Source of the DNA: JANJUO01 sp942492935
Lineage (GTDB): Bacteria > Bacteroidota > Ignavibacteria > Kapaibacteriales > UBA2268
DNA length: 64,000 nt
NCBI GenBank assembly: GCA_942492935.1
Contig: OW818654.1
Coordinates: 4,430,248-4,494,247, forward strand
Reading direction: 5' to 3'
Position 1 is the first letter of the stretch. Each line of letters starts with the position of its first letter. The notes under the pieces are model-generated. The model saw only the letters and a list, made by a program, of their open reading frames with translations. It was not told the origin of the DNA and did not search any database. Made by a program: the position numbers and the translations under genes. This document shows, in pieces, positions 1 through 9,612 of this stretch.

Positions 1-1170
1 GATATTTCCCGTTCTGCTCAAATTGCTCGTGATGCTATTGCAAAAAATCTCAAAGCAAAAGCAGGTTATACAATCACACCGGGCTCTGAACTTGTTAGAT
101 ACACAATTGAACGCGATGGTTTTATTGATGACTTTGCAAAAATTGGTGGCGTTGTTCTTGCAAATGCTTGCGGTCCTTGTATCGGTCAATGGCAAAGAAA
201 GGACATTAATGGAACTGAAGCAAATTCAATCATTACAAGTTTTAATCGTAATTTTGCTAAGCGTAATGATGGTAACCCAAATACACATTCATTTGTTGCT
301 TCGCCTGAAATGGTTACGGCACTTGCAATTGCGGGTAAAATGACATTCAATCCGCTTGTTGATAAACTTATCAATGAAAATGGCGAAGAAGTAATGCTTG
401 ACATTCCAGTTGGTGATGAACTTCCACCAAAAGGATTCGCAGTTGAAGATGCTGGCTATCAAGCACCTGCTGAAGACGGTTCTGCAGTTCAGATTTCTGT
501 TAGCTCCGACTCGAACAGATTGCAATTACTTGAACCATTTGCGGCTTGGAATGGCGAGGATTATCTTGGATTGAGATTGCTTTTGAAAGCAAAAGGCAAA
601 TGTACTACCGACCATATTTCTATGGCTGGTCCTTGGCTACGTTTCCGTGGTCATTTGGATAACATTGCAAACAACACTCTAACAGGTGCTTTGAATTATT
701 TCAACGAGAAAACAAACTCAGTTCTAAATGCTTTAACCGGTGAATATGGAGAAATCCCAGCTGTTCAACGTACTTATAAAGCCGCTGGAATTGGCTCTAT
801 AGTTGTTGGCGATGAAAATTATGGTGAGGGCTCTTCACGTGAACATGCGGCAATGCAGCCACGTCATTTGGGTGTTAAGGTAATATTGGTGAAATCATTT
901 GCCCGTATCCATGAAACAAACCTCAAAAAACAAGGTATGCTTGGGCTTACTTTTGCAAATAAAGAAGATTATGATAAAATCCAAGAAAATGATATTATCG
1001 ACATTATCGGCTTGAAAACATTTGCTCCAAATGTGCCATTGACAATCGTTCTTCATCATGCTGACGGAACAAGCGATGAATTCCCTGTAAATCATTCCTA
1101 CAATGAAAATCAAATTGAATGGTTCAAAGAAGGTGCGGCATTGAATATCATCAGAAAAATGTTTGCGTAA
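1..1170 (+). CDS. Aconitate hydratase, C-terminal part (5' end outside window)
   Basis: Catalyses citrate-isocitrate isomerisation through cis-aconitate in the TCA cycle, using a 4Fe-4S cluster. The frame is open from base 1, so about 389 residues are visible and the N-terminus lies upstream. The motif ACGPCIGQW (bases 166-192) supplies two of the three cluster cysteines. It is followed by a segment close to mitochondrial-type aconitases (NTHSFVASPEMVTALAIAG). The swivel domain holds the active-site motif GEGSSREHAA (about 826-855). An internal ATG at 310 is not the start, because family sequence continues unbroken upstream of it. The gene ends just before a strong terminator. Similarity favours the mitochondrial/AcnA-like branch over AcnB; the exact subtype is inference. 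Confidence 0.95.
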   Translation, partial: DISRSAQIARDAIAKNLKAKAGYTITPGSELVRYTIERDGFIDDFAKIGGVVLANACGPCIGQWQRKDINGTEANSIITSFNRNFAKRNDGNPNTHSFVASPEMVTALAIAGKMTFNPLVDKLINENGEEVMLDIPVGDELPPKGFAVEDAGYQAPAEDGSAVQISVSSDSNRLQLLEPFAAWNGEDYLGLRLLLKAKGKCTTDHISMAGPWLRFRGHLDNIANNTLTGALNYFNEKTNSVLNALTGEYGEIPAVQRTYKAAGIGSIVVGDENYGEGSSREHAAMQPRHLGVKVILVKSFARIHETNLKKQGMLGLTFANKEDYDKIQENDIIDIIGLKTFAPNVPLTIVLHHADGTSDEFPVNHSYNENQIEWFKEGAALNIIRKMFA

Positions 1171-1195
1171 ATTTCTAATCGATTTTAAAAAAAAT

Positions 1196-1231
1196 CATCC
1201 GATGTTTTCTCCAACATCGGATGTTTTTTTA
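1196..1231 (+). terminator. Rho-independent terminator of the aconitase gene
   Basis: A perfect 11-bp stem (1196-1206 with 1213-1223) encloses a six-base loop and runs into a T-rich tract (1224-1230). It starts 25 bases after the aconitase stop codon. The stem uses the same ACATC/GATGT sequence as the hairpin at 25990-26020. Confidence 0.9.
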
Positions 1232-1535
1232 TTAAGCAACTTAGTTGGGATATTTTAGTAAAAGAAGGGTACGAGGGACGAAATACTTATTTTGGCTTTT
1301 GTATTTAGCAACGTAGTTGCGACCTATTAATAGAAAGTCAAAACCGCAAACAAATTAATCTCCGTAGAAACAGATATGAACACAATTTGAAACGTGCAAT
1401 AAAAAAATCCACTCCTACGGAGCTAATTCATTCAACTTTTTATAAATTGCTACAAACAGAAAACTCCTACGGAGTAGAATAATAACCATTTCCCCGCCAC
1501 TCCAGCTGGGATTTTTCTTTTTATTTCCTTCCCAT
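1232..1535. other. Gene-free spacer with short palindromes
   Basis: I see no credible gene here. It contains a GCAAC-GTA-GTTGC palindrome at 1308-1320, an imperfect relative at 1234-1246, and two CTCC-TAC-GGAG palindromes, one complete at 1467-1479. The same palindrome types recur near 42911, 53217 and 55040. Confidence 0.6.
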
Positions 1536-2822
1536 ATCACGTAGTGATTGTATTATGGCAATAAAACGTTTTAAAAACAGATTAATATTACGTAGTAATT
1601 GTATTATGGTAATAAAACTAATCAAATCGACCAATTTATTTAGTATAGATTATATTCCTATAATTTAATCACTACGTGATAACGATTCTCTTTTATTCTT
1701 CTCGTTACCATAATTTAATCGCTATGCGATATTTTCTTTTTTTATCAAGTAGTGATTGTATTATGGTAACAAATCACTTTCAATATAAATTACTATCACG
1801 TAGTAATTGTATTATGGTAATAAAACTAATCAAATCGACCAATTTATTTAGTATAGATTATATTCCTATAATTTAATCACTACGTGATAACGATTCTCTT
1901 TTATTCTTCTCGTTACCATAATTTAATCGCTATGCGATATTTTCTTTTTTTATCAAGTAGTGATTGTATTATGGTAACAAATCACTTTCAATATAAATTA
2001 CTATCACGTAGTAATTGTATTATGGTAATAAAAGTAATCAAATAGACCAATTTATTTAGTATAGATTATATTCCTATAATTTAATCACTACGTAATAACG
2101 ATTCTCTTTTATTCTTCTTGTTACCATAATTTAATTGCTATGCGATATTTTCTTTTTATATCACTTAGTGATTGTATTATGGTAACAAATCACTTTCAAT
2201 ATAAATTACTATCACGTAGTAATTGTATTATGGTAATAAAAGTAATCAAATCGACCAATTTATTTAGTATAGATTATATTCCTATAATTTAATCACTACG
2301 TAATAACGATTCTCTTTTATTCTTCTTGTTACCATAATTTAATTGCTATGCGATATTTTCTTTTTTTATCAAGTAGTGATTGTATTATGGTAACAAATCA
2401 CTTTCAATATAAATTACTATCACGTAGTAATTGTATTATGGTAATAAAAGTAATCAAATAGACCAATTTATTTAGTATAGATTATATTCCTATAATTTAA
2501 TCACTACGTGATAACGATGCTCTTTTATTCTTCTTGTTACCATAATTTAATCGCTATGCGATATTTTCTTTTTATATCACGTAGTGATTGATTTATGGCA
2601 ATAAAACGTTTTAAAAACAGATTAATATCACGTAGTAATTGTATTATGGTAATAAAACTAATCAAATCGACCAATTTATTTAGTATAGATTATATTCCTA
2701 TAATTTAATCAATACGTGATAACGATTCTCTTTTATTCTTCTTGTTACCATAATTTAATCGCTATGCGATATTTTCTTTTTGTATCACGTAGTAATTGAT
2801 TTATGGTAACAAATCACTTTCT
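1536..2822. repeat. Six-copy tandem array of a 208-bp palindrome-bearing unit
   Basis: The anchor string ATCAAATxGACCAATTTATT begins at 1621, 1829, 2037, 2245, 2453 and 2661: six copies at an exact 208-bp period. Each unit has two forward arms built on ATCAC-GTA-GTGAT followed by GTATTATGGTAA, then two inverted arms (TTACCATAATTTAATC leading into ATCAC-TAC-GTGAT or ATCGC-TAT-GCGAT). The arrangement is forward-forward-reverse-reverse. The first and sixth units share a variant stretch (GGCAATAAAACGTTTTAAAA) where the inner units have GGTAACAAATCACTTTC. A seventh forward arm (2783-2822) closes the array. No long frame runs through it. A single copy with the same architecture lies at 7634-7806. 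Confidence 0.92.
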
Positions 2823-2921
2823 GAATTAACTCTTTATTTTCAGTTCTTCCTTCATTTTCTATATTATTAAATCAGGTTTATACGATTTTTGATTTAACTC
2901 AAACAGTACAGAGCATAAAGA

Positions 2922-3079
2922 TTAAAAATCAAAACTACGTTTTTCGTAAGGTATTAATTTTACATCATTTATATTATTTAAAATCTTTTTCAACGTATTA
3001 TGTAATTTCTTTTTATTTGGTGGCTCATTGAAAAATAATTCATCCAAATCATCATTGTCATTTTCTAATATTTCAAAAC
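2922..3079 (-). pseudogene. Possible 3' remnant of an unknown gene
   Basis: On the minus strand a frame reads about 52 residues, rich in D, E, K and N, and ends ...VKLIPYEKRSFDF before TAA at 2922-2924. It has no ATG, GTG or TTG at its upstream end, and the frame closes just inside the esterase tail. It looks like the C-terminus of a gene whose front was lost, but it could be a chance frame in AT-rich DNA. I do not recognise the family. Confidence 0.3.
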
Positions 3080-3082
3080 TTA

Positions 3083-3814
3083 CTACAATTTATGTGAAAT
3101 AAAATGTTTTAACATTTGAGACCAGCTTTCCCAATTATGTCCAAACTCATTACCCCAAATCTCAACATTTGCTCTAAAACCTTTGCTGTTAAGCAAATCA
3201 CCAAATTGACTTGTATTGTGTGGATTTTCATTTTCACCAGAGCCAGATGCAAGGTAAATATGATGTCTGCTTAATAAGTGAGTTACCCAGTATTTATCAG
3301 TTAAATTTGGTAAATAATGTACAGGTGAATTGAAATAACAATTTTCATCATAATAATCTTTTGAATAATGCTCTATATTAAATGTGGCACTTAAAGCAAT
3401 TGTTCCAATGAATAAATCAGGTCGGCGAAAGAAAGTATTGCTTGCAATAAAGCCACCATAGCTTGCACCAGCAGTTATTATAGGAACAGGTCCACCACAT
3501 TCAGTATAGATTTGTGGTACAAGCTCTTCTTCGATAAATTTATTAAATTCGAAGTGTCTTTTTGATTTTAATAATGAACGCTTAGTATCATCTAACCAAC
3601 ATTCATCTTGTAAATTTGTAACAGAAAAAATTCTACATCTACCTGAATGAATCATTGGATATATCAAATCTAAAAATCCATTTTCTTCAATTTCCTTATG
3701 ATTTGGGGTGTTTGAAGAAAACAATAATATTGTTGTACCAAAATGACCATAAGAAGAAATTTCAATTTCTTTATTCAAAAATTCACTATTCCATTTATAA
3801 TATTCTTTCTGCAT
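3083..3814 (-). CDS. Putative esterase (esterase D / alpha-beta hydrolase fold)
   Basis: A 243-residue predicted alpha/beta hydrolase acting on carboxyl esters of unknown identity. The nucleophile elbow GASYGG places serine at residue 118. A C-terminal FGHNWESW motif gives histidine 226, the usual position for the catalytic histidine in this family. No signal peptide is visible, so it is probably cytoplasmic. A TTG three bases upstream could extend it by one residue; I prefer the ATG at 3814. It is the last gene of a minus-strand set after rsmB and the GWxTD gene, with a 34-base gap from the latter. The fold is secure, the substrate unknown. Confidence 0.8.
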   Translation of the reverse strand: MQKEYYKWNSEFLNKEIEISSYGHFGTTILLFSSNTPNHKEIEENGFLDLIYPMIHSGRCRIFSVTNLQDECWLDDTKRSLLKSKRHFEFNKFIEEELVPQIYTECGGPVPIITAGASYGGFIASNTFFRRPDLFIGTIALSATFNIEHYSKDYYDENCYFNSPVHYLPNLTDKYWVTHLLSRHHIYLASGSGENENPHNTSQFGDLLNSKGFRANVEIWGNEFGHNWESWSQMLKHFISHKL

Positions 3815-3848
3815 CAATTTTTTCCGAAAAATTAATTATCACGATTTA

Positions 3849-5162
3849 TTATCTGTTATATTGATATTTCTCTGTTACGGTCAAAGGTCTTACTAACCTA
3901 AAATCTCCAAAACCTGAATTGTCGGCAAATATAAATTCTCGATTGTTTCTGTATATCCATCTTTCGAAAACTTTTCCATCACCATAACCTTGCTGTCTTT
4001 CAACGCTTACTGGAGGACCAAACACAATATAAACCATACCTTTGTCAGTTAGCCACCCTTCAGTATAAGAACGGAAATTTTTATTTGCATAATCAATTCT
4101 TTGATAATAATCATCAAACATTTCATTTCTGTCAGTATTAGGTGAAGGGTCTTTTTTCTTCCAGAATTGTTCAAATCTTAACTGCTTTTCTTGTAGAGTT
4201 TTTCCATCTTCAATGTATTCAATTTCTTGTTGGTATGCAATATATCGTAATTGTTTTACAGCAATATTTATGTCACTCAGAATTGTACCTGAAAATGTTC
4301 TCAAACATTTAATTGTTCTCTGTGCTACTGCAAGGTAATCATCAATTTTGTAATCATAAGTTGTGTCGGGTTTTAATGCAATAACTTTTACAATGTATGA
4401 ACCACTTGTCATTTCTTCTATAGGTGGTATTTGTAGGAATGCTTGTTTTTTTTTGAGTGAAGTGCTAAATCTTTTCCTAACGCCTTGTGCAATAACTTCT
4501 TCTTTTGAATCTAATATTTCCCACACAAGGTCGATGGAATCCAATTTAGTAGAATTTGAATATATTTCCAAAAAAGTAAAATAATTATCGTTTAGATTTC
4601 CAATATTATCCGAAATATGTGGAGTAATTTTGAATCTTCCATTAACTTCTTCTATTGAACTGACTAATAAAATACCACTTAAAGCAATATCGAATTTGCT
4701 AAATGGGATTGCAGTCAAACTACGTGATTTTTCATATAATTGCTTATTAAATTTATCAGATATAACTGCCTTAATTCTATATTTTCCATTTGGTAAGTAA
4801 ATAATTTTTTGCGAATAATCAAATTTTCCAGTTCCACCTTTGGTAACGAAATAATCATTTTCTCTAATTGCTCGTTCATATTTTTCTTCGTAAACTTTAT
4901 TGCCGGTTGAATCATATACTAATATTTCTGCATCATAACCTGCACTATAAAACTCATCATTAAACAAGAAATTTAATTTATCATAAGGTAATACGATAAA
5001 GCAATCAATACGACATGAATCAATATTCTTTCCTTCAAATACAATAGCATCAAAATAAAAATTTTCTGGTTCATTAATATTTGTTTGTGCAAATAAATAA
5101 CCTGAAGAAATTGTTAAAATTACTATAAATAACCTAAAATCAAAAATACTAAATTTAATCAT
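3849..5162 (-). CDS. GWxTD domain-containing secreted protein
   Basis: A 437-residue protein with an N-terminal signal peptide (hydrophobic stretch about 8-24, ending LFAQ), a long beta-rich middle, and a C-terminal GWxTD domain. The defining GWLTD is at residues 369-373 and is followed by KGMVYIVFGPP. GWxTD proteins are common in Chlorobi, Acidobacteria and related phyla, and their biochemical role is not established. The middle resembles the sensor-like beta domains usual upstream of GWxTD. Its start lies 18 bases after the rsmB stop, so the two are probably co-transcribed. Extracytoplasmic location is inferred from the signal peptide. Confidence 0.85.
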   Translation of the reverse strand: MIKFSIFDFRLFIVILTISSGYLFAQTNINEPENFYFDAIVFEGKNIDSCRIDCFIVLPYDKLNFLFNDEFYSAGYDAEILVYDSTGNKVYEEKYERAIRENDYFVTKGGTGKFDYSQKIIYLPNGKYRIKAVISDKFNKQLYEKSRSLTAIPFSKFDIALSGILLVSSIEEVNGRFKITPHISDNIGNLNDNYFTFLEIYSNSTKLDSIDLVWEILDSKEEVIAQGVRKRFSTSLKKKQAFLQIPPIEEMTSGSYIVKVIALKPDTTYDYKIDDYLAVAQRTIKCLRTFSGTILSDINIAVKQLRYIAYQQEIEYIEDGKTLQEKQLRFEQFWKKKDPSPNTDRNEMFDDYYQRIDYANKNFRSYTEGWLTDKGMVYIVFGPPVSVERQQGYGDGKVFERWIYRNNREFIFADNSGFGDFRLVRPLTVTEKYQYNR

Positions 5163-5180
5163 TTGTTAATCCTGAAGATT

Positions 5181-6617
5181 CTACTTCTTTTTAATTAATC
5201 TTGCAGCAAATGCACCATCCATTTTGTGAATATGTGGTACAATTTTCATAAAACCATCACTGCACACTTCATCACTCAAATACATTTCTGCTTCTTCCAG
5301 TTCAAATTCAGGGAATTGTTTCAAAAACCATTCAATATTATCCTCGTTTTCTTCTGGCTCAATGGTGCAAGTTGAATATATCAATACACCACCATCTTTC
5401 ACCAAAGTAGAAGCATTTTTCAAAATATCTCTCTGAATTTTTTGTATCACAATTAAGTCATCTGGTTCTTTCTTCCATTTAATATCAGGTTTCTTCGATA
5501 AAGTACCCAATCCAGAGCATGGAACATCAGCAAAAACTAAATCGAATTTTCCCTCTGCTTTAAATTCAACTGCATCACCTGTTTCTGCTTTGATACAAGT
5601 AAATCCAAGTCGTTCAGCACCATCTTTTATAAAATTCATTTTGGATTCGTGCTTATCCAAAGCTATTATTTTACCCTCGTCAAGCATTTGCTCTGCCAAA
5701 ATATAAGATTTGCCTCCAGGGGCTGCACATAAATCAACCACATTCCAGCCCGGATGGGGTTCAGCCAAAGTTGCTGCAAGAGTAGCACTTGGGTCTTGGA
5801 TAGTAATTTTACCAGTTTTGAATAAATCACTTGCAGTCAAATCATACTTTGGAGAAAACAACAATAAAGTATTTTTTAAATATTTATTTTCTTTGTATTC
5901 TATATTATGTTTATCAAAAATATCTTTAATTTCTTCTACACTTGATTTAAGTGCATTTACCCTAACAGCAATATATGGTCTTTGATTATTGTACTCCATT
6001 AATCTTTCGGCTGACTTCATACCATATCTATCAACCCATTTCTTGACTAACCACTTTGGATGTGAGTGCATTACTGACAAATGATAAATTTCATCATCGC
6101 TTTTCTCGGGGTAACGTATATTTTCTATATTTCTTGCTATATTTCTCAAAACCCCATTTACAATACCAGCTGTTTTATCACCTTGAATATTTTTTACAAT
6201 TTCTACAGATTCGTTTATAGCTGCAGGGATTGGTATTCTGTTAAGATATAAAATTTGATACAATGCTACACGCATTGCATTTTTTACTAAATTCAAGCAT
6301 TTTTGATAATCACCATAATAAAAACCAGTAAGTACCCAGTCAAGCCGTGACCGCCATCTGATTACCCCATTTACTAATTCCGTAAGAAGCGATTTGTCAG
6401 GCGGTGATAAATTTTCATTCTTTAGTGTATGCCCAAGTAATTTATCAATATATGAATCACTTCTGTCGTAACGGCTAAGAATTTTTACTGCAAAATATCT
6501 TGCCCCAAAACTTCTTGTTGTTTCAAAATCACCAGCTTCTGCGGCACTATTTTCCTCATTTGAAGAATTATTTTGATTTTTTAAATCTTTCTCTAAATTA
6601 TCTGTAACTTTTTCCAT
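5181..6617 (-). CDS. rsmB: 16S rRNA (cytosine-967-C5) methyltransferase RsmB
   Basis: Transfers methyl from S-adenosylmethionine to C5 of C967 in 16S rRNA. The 478-residue protein has an N-terminal NusB-like RNA-binding domain (about 35-165) and a C-terminal Rossmann methyltransferase. DLCAAPGGK is the SAM-binding loop. DVPCSG gives cysteine 367 and YSTCTIEPEENED gives cysteine 417, the two cysteines of the m5C mechanism. The first 35 residues are a low-complexity acidic extension. The ATG at 6617 is the first in frame. It is the first gene of a probable rsmB-GWxTD-esterase operon. Confidence 0.93.
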   Translation of the reverse strand: MEKVTDNLEKDLKNQNNSSNEENSAAEAGDFETTRSFGARYFAVKILSRYDRSDSYIDKLLGHTLKNENLSPPDKSLLTELVNGVIRWRSRLDWVLTGFYYGDYQKCLNLVKNAMRVALYQILYLNRIPIPAAINESVEIVKNIQGDKTAGIVNGVLRNIARNIENIRYPEKSDDEIYHLSVMHSHPKWLVKKWVDRYGMKSAERLMEYNNQRPYIAVRVNALKSSVEEIKDIFDKHNIEYKENKYLKNTLLLFSPKYDLTASDLFKTGKITIQDPSATLAATLAEPHPGWNVVDLCAAPGGKSYILAEQMLDEGKIIALDKHESKMNFIKDGAERLGFTCIKAETGDAVEFKAEGKFDLVFADVPCSGLGTLSKKPDIKWKKEPDDLIVIQKIQRDILKNASTLVKDGGVLIYSTCTIEPEENEDNIEWFLKQFPEFELEEAEMYLSDEVCSDGFMKIVPHIHKMDGAFAARLIKKK

Positions 6618-6681
6618 AATAAAAGTGTAATTAAATAGTTAATATAACTAATATTTTAAAAAATATTGTTTGAGTATATAA

Positions 6682-7488
6682 ATGCGAGTATTAAAACATT
6701 TTATTGCATCACTTCTGATAATAAATTCATTTTTTATGATGGATTTGAACGGGCAGGATTTATCATCTCCTATTGAGCCAGCGGAAATTCCAAAGGTTAC
6801 CTATCTTGGCTTTGTATTTGGAGTTGGACAAAATTTTCAATCAGGTAAATTTTTTGTTGATTGTGAGAATTGCGAATTCGAAAATGGAGTTCAAACTGGA
6901 ATAACTTTGGGTTTGACTTACAAAAGAGAAATCAACAAGTTTTTGAATTGGGGAACTATGCTTTTATTTGATACATACAATCTTGAAAGCAAATTTAGAG
7001 AAACTGAAATATTCAAGTATGAATTTGCTGTAGACCAAGATGCAGTCAATATTCCGATTGAATTCAGGCATACTGCAACAGCTGATTTTTCAATGTTATC
7101 TTTGAATCCATTTATTGAAGTTACTCCCGCATCATTTTTCTTTGCAAGACTTGGTTTTAATGCAGGTTTTGTAGTAGGTGCAAATATAAATCATCAAAAA
7201 GAGTTACTCACAAGAAAAGCAAAATTGGAAAATGGAGTTACAGTTGATATTAAACTTGCAGATTCAAAGGGAACTGTAGAAGTAGTTGAAGATGGTGAAT
7301 TTCCTGAAGTCAACTCTTTCCAAATGTCATTAACACCAATGATTGGTTTTATCATCCCCTTTTCAAAATCGGTAATTTTTTCTCCTTACTATCTACATAG
7401 AATTCCTTTAAACAAAATGTCTGAATTTGGTGAGGATTTTAAGATTAATTCCTATAGAATTATGTTTGAATTAAGTTTTAAATTGTAG
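6682..7488 (+). CDS. Outer-membrane beta-barrel family protein, function unknown
   Basis: A 268-residue protein with a signal peptide (about 1-24, ending DLNGQ) followed by alternating amphipathic strands, for example GFVFGVGQNF, TGITLGLTYKR and SYRIMFELSFKL at the C-terminus, ending in an aromatic/hydrophobic residue pattern. This is typical of small Bacteroidota/Chlorobi barrels. A cysteine pair (VDCENCEF) occurs near residue 55. The gene diverges from rsmB across 64 bases, so both promoters must be in that short gap. Barrel topology is inferred from the strand pattern; I do not recognise a named family. Confidence 0.65.
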   Translation: MRVLKHFIASLLIINSFFMMDLNGQDLSSPIEPAEIPKVTYLGFVFGVGQNFQSGKFFVDCENCEFENGVQTGITLGLTYKREINKFLNWGTMLLFDTYNLESKFRETEIFKYEFAVDQDAVNIPIEFRHTATADFSMLSLNPFIEVTPASFFFARLGFNAGFVVGANINHQKELLTRKAKLENGVTVDIKLADSKGTVEVVEDGEFPEVNSFQMSLTPMIGFIIPFSKSVIFSPYYLHRIPLNKMSEFGEDFKINSYRIMFELSFKL

Positions 7489-7633
7489 GAAATTGAATTT
7501 CAATAGTTATACAAAAAAAGATTCAACATTTCCCGTCTGTTGTATCTAACCTTTGTAAACTCCAGATGTCCGACACTGGTATGTTTATTTTGATGCTCTA
7601 TTAATGAAAAAATTTCATACATATTCATAAAAT
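7489..7633. other. Intergenic spacer
   Basis: No gene or clear regulatory site seen between the barrel-protein stop and the repeat element. Confidence 0.4.
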
Positions 7634-7806
7634 ATCACGTAGTGATTGTATTATGGTAACACGTATTAATCAAAACAGTTATTTATCACGTAGTGATTAT
7701 ATTATAGTAACTCATTAAATTACAAAATTTTACTATAATTTAATCACTACGTGATAACGAATTAAGTAGCAATTCACTTGTTACCAAAATTCAATCACTA
7801 CGTGAT
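7634..7806. repeat. Single copy of the forward-forward-reverse-reverse palindrome element
   Basis: Two forward arms (7634-7660 and about 7686-7712) built on ATCAC-GTA-GTGAT are followed by two inverted arms (about 7731-7757 and 7780-7806). This matches the arm order of the 208-bp array unit at 1536-2822, but the spacers differ completely. The last inverted arm is the near reverse complement of the first forward arm, so the whole 173-bp element could fold as a long cruciform or RNA hairpin. It lies in the convergent gap after the barrel gene and the restriction gene. Confidence 0.85.
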
Positions 7807-7926
7807 AAAATCAAAACTTGCAGGAAAAATATTTGCCATTTTCCCTTCCGAATAAACATACCATGATAGGGCACCTAAAAATGAAATTTGTAATTGGGAA
7901 GGGTGGTATCCATTTACAATTACATT

Positions 7927-9606
7927 TTATTCTGTTAACCAAGTTAGGGCTTTTTTTGTAATTAAATCATACCAAATTTTCTCATTGTCAGACTCATTGG
8001 CTATTTTAATTGATAATTCAAAAAGGCGTTTTACATGAATCGGCTCTGGTATGTATGTAGCTTTAAATGAATCCTCAACCATTTTCTGAAATATGTGCAA
8101 TGGTAATGGAACTATTATTGATGTGCCACCATAATAACTGATATTCATTTTATGTAATGCATAAAAATGAGCTATACAAGCTTCATTTATTATCGGAGCA
8201 ATAAACAAACAATATGCAGGTTTGTTTGTCTCTTTTTTAAGTTTTGCCAGATGTCTTGAAACTGGCTCTCCTTCAGTTTCATATTGTCTTTGTCCAGTTT
8301 GCATTGTTACTTCAACTGTTAATGCAAATTCGCCATAATCACAAATAATATCCGCTTTATTACCTTGGGCTGTTGACATAGGATTGCCAAAATCATCAAA
8401 TTTAAGATTTGCAATTATATTGCCACCATCCAAAATCGTCATTGCTCGCCATGTATTCCATTCTAACAATAATGGAGAATCATACATTGATTTGTCAATT
8501 ATTTGAATGTAAGTAGTTTGAATTTCATCAAAAGTTCGGCGATCTTTTATTGCAACAATTTGCTCTGAAATAATTCTATTTTTTCTGTTCTCTAATTCAT
8601 TTTCAAAAATATCTTTAAGTTCAATTAATTTTAGTTGTTGTGGCAAACAGAGATCTGGAAACTCAGACTGTATCTTCAGAACAAGTAGTTCTATATTATC
8701 AGTTAATAGTGATGGAATTAATGGATTTCCTAAATATTCAACATAATCATGTTCATTATCAATAAAACAAGGATCTCTTTCGCAATTTGCCAAGAAATAA
8801 TCAACCTCATCCATTTTTTCAGGAACAATTGAAATTGATTTTCCTAAATGTGAAATATTTACTAAACCTGTTGCCCTTAAATATCTAACACAAGCATCAG
8901 CATAATCTCGCATATTACTTGCCTTAGTTTTTAAGAACTTATCAATAGAATCATCATTAGTTTCTCTTGTTCTTGTATCACCAGAACTAATGTCTGATTT
9001 ATAAATCTCTTTAAGCTCTTTTTCCAAATAAACTGTACGAAACTTCTTATAATTCCCTTCGTTTTGGGCTTTTGATAATCTAAATTGCTCTATTTTGCTA
9101 ATAATCGAATCAAATATTTTATAATCTACCAATTGTAATCCAAAAATCATCAACTCATCAAATTTCAAATAACCAAAATAACGAATCAAACGGAATAACT
9201 CAAGATATGGTTTTACCCAAAAATTGGCTGAAGTAATAGTCGGTTTATGAAAAGGTGAAGGTAATTGAAATTTAAGTAGTTGACGTAAAAATATTTCTTC
9301 TTTTCTTTTTGATTTAATCAAATCTATACCAGCTGGCGTTAAATTAATTAATGGAGATAATACAACAAAACCAAGAGATTTTGGTGCTCGGTTGATTCTA
9401 TCTCTTGCACTAAAAGCAGGATCATTTGCACCTTCTCCATTGAAAAAATTTTCTTCTTTCAATAGTTTCATAAATGTAGTTTGAGTATTAGTGTTCCATT
9501 TTTGACCCGCGAAATGAGAGTTAAGTAACTCAATTTCAGGTATCATTTTTGCAGGAGATCGAGGCGATGTTGTTACAAATATTAATTTGCTATCAATTTT
9601 TGCCAT
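7927..9606 (-). CDS. AlwI family type II restriction endonuclease
   Basis: A 559-residue nuclease matching the AlwI family; AlwI itself cuts near GGATC as a type IIS enzyme. Family hallmarks are the N-terminal stretch with RDRINRAPKSLGFV (about residue 67) and FLRQLLKFQLPSP, and the C-terminal EWNTWRA followed by the nuclease core. There D419 (KADIICD) and E432 (LTVEVTM) are candidate metal ligands, then GQRQYETEGEPVSRHL. It lies six bases downstream of a Dam-type methylase in the same direction, the expected restriction-modification pair. Family assignment is from recognised motifs. The recognition site of this enzyme is inferred from the family and partner, not shown. Confidence 0.85.
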   Translation of the reverse strand: MAKIDSKLIFVTTSPRSPAKMIPEIELLNSHFAGQKWNTNTQTTFMKLLKEENFFNGEGANDPAFSARDRINRAPKSLGFVVLSPLINLTPAGIDLIKSKRKEEIFLRQLLKFQLPSPFHKPTITSANFWVKPYLELFRLIRYFGYLKFDELMIFGLQLVDYKIFDSIISKIEQFRLSKAQNEGNYKKFRTVYLEKELKEIYKSDISSGDTRTRETNDDSIDKFLKTKASNMRDYADACVRYLRATGLVNISHLGKSISIVPEKMDEVDYFLANCERDPCFIDNEHDYVEYLGNPLIPSLLTDNIELLVLKIQSEFPDLCLPQQLKLIELKDIFENELENRKNRIISEQIVAIKDRRTFDEIQTTYIQIIDKSMYDSPLLLEWNTWRAMTILDGGNIIANLKFDDFGNPMSTAQGNKADIICDYGEFALTVEVTMQTGQRQYETEGEPVSRHLAKLKKETNKPAYCLFIAPIINEACIAHFYALHKMNISYYGGTSIIVPLPLHIFQKMVEDSFKATYIPEPIHVKRLFELSIKIANESDNEKIWYDLITKKALTWLTE

Positions 9607-9612
9607 AAATTT

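Noticed and set aside
1676..1876. A 66-residue plus-strand frame in the array
   Set aside because: It lies wholly in the 208-bp repeats and is not kept open in the other units.
1536..2822. The array as a CRISPR locus
   Set aside because: The 208-bp period is much too long, the spacers are themselves repeated, and no cas genes are nearby.
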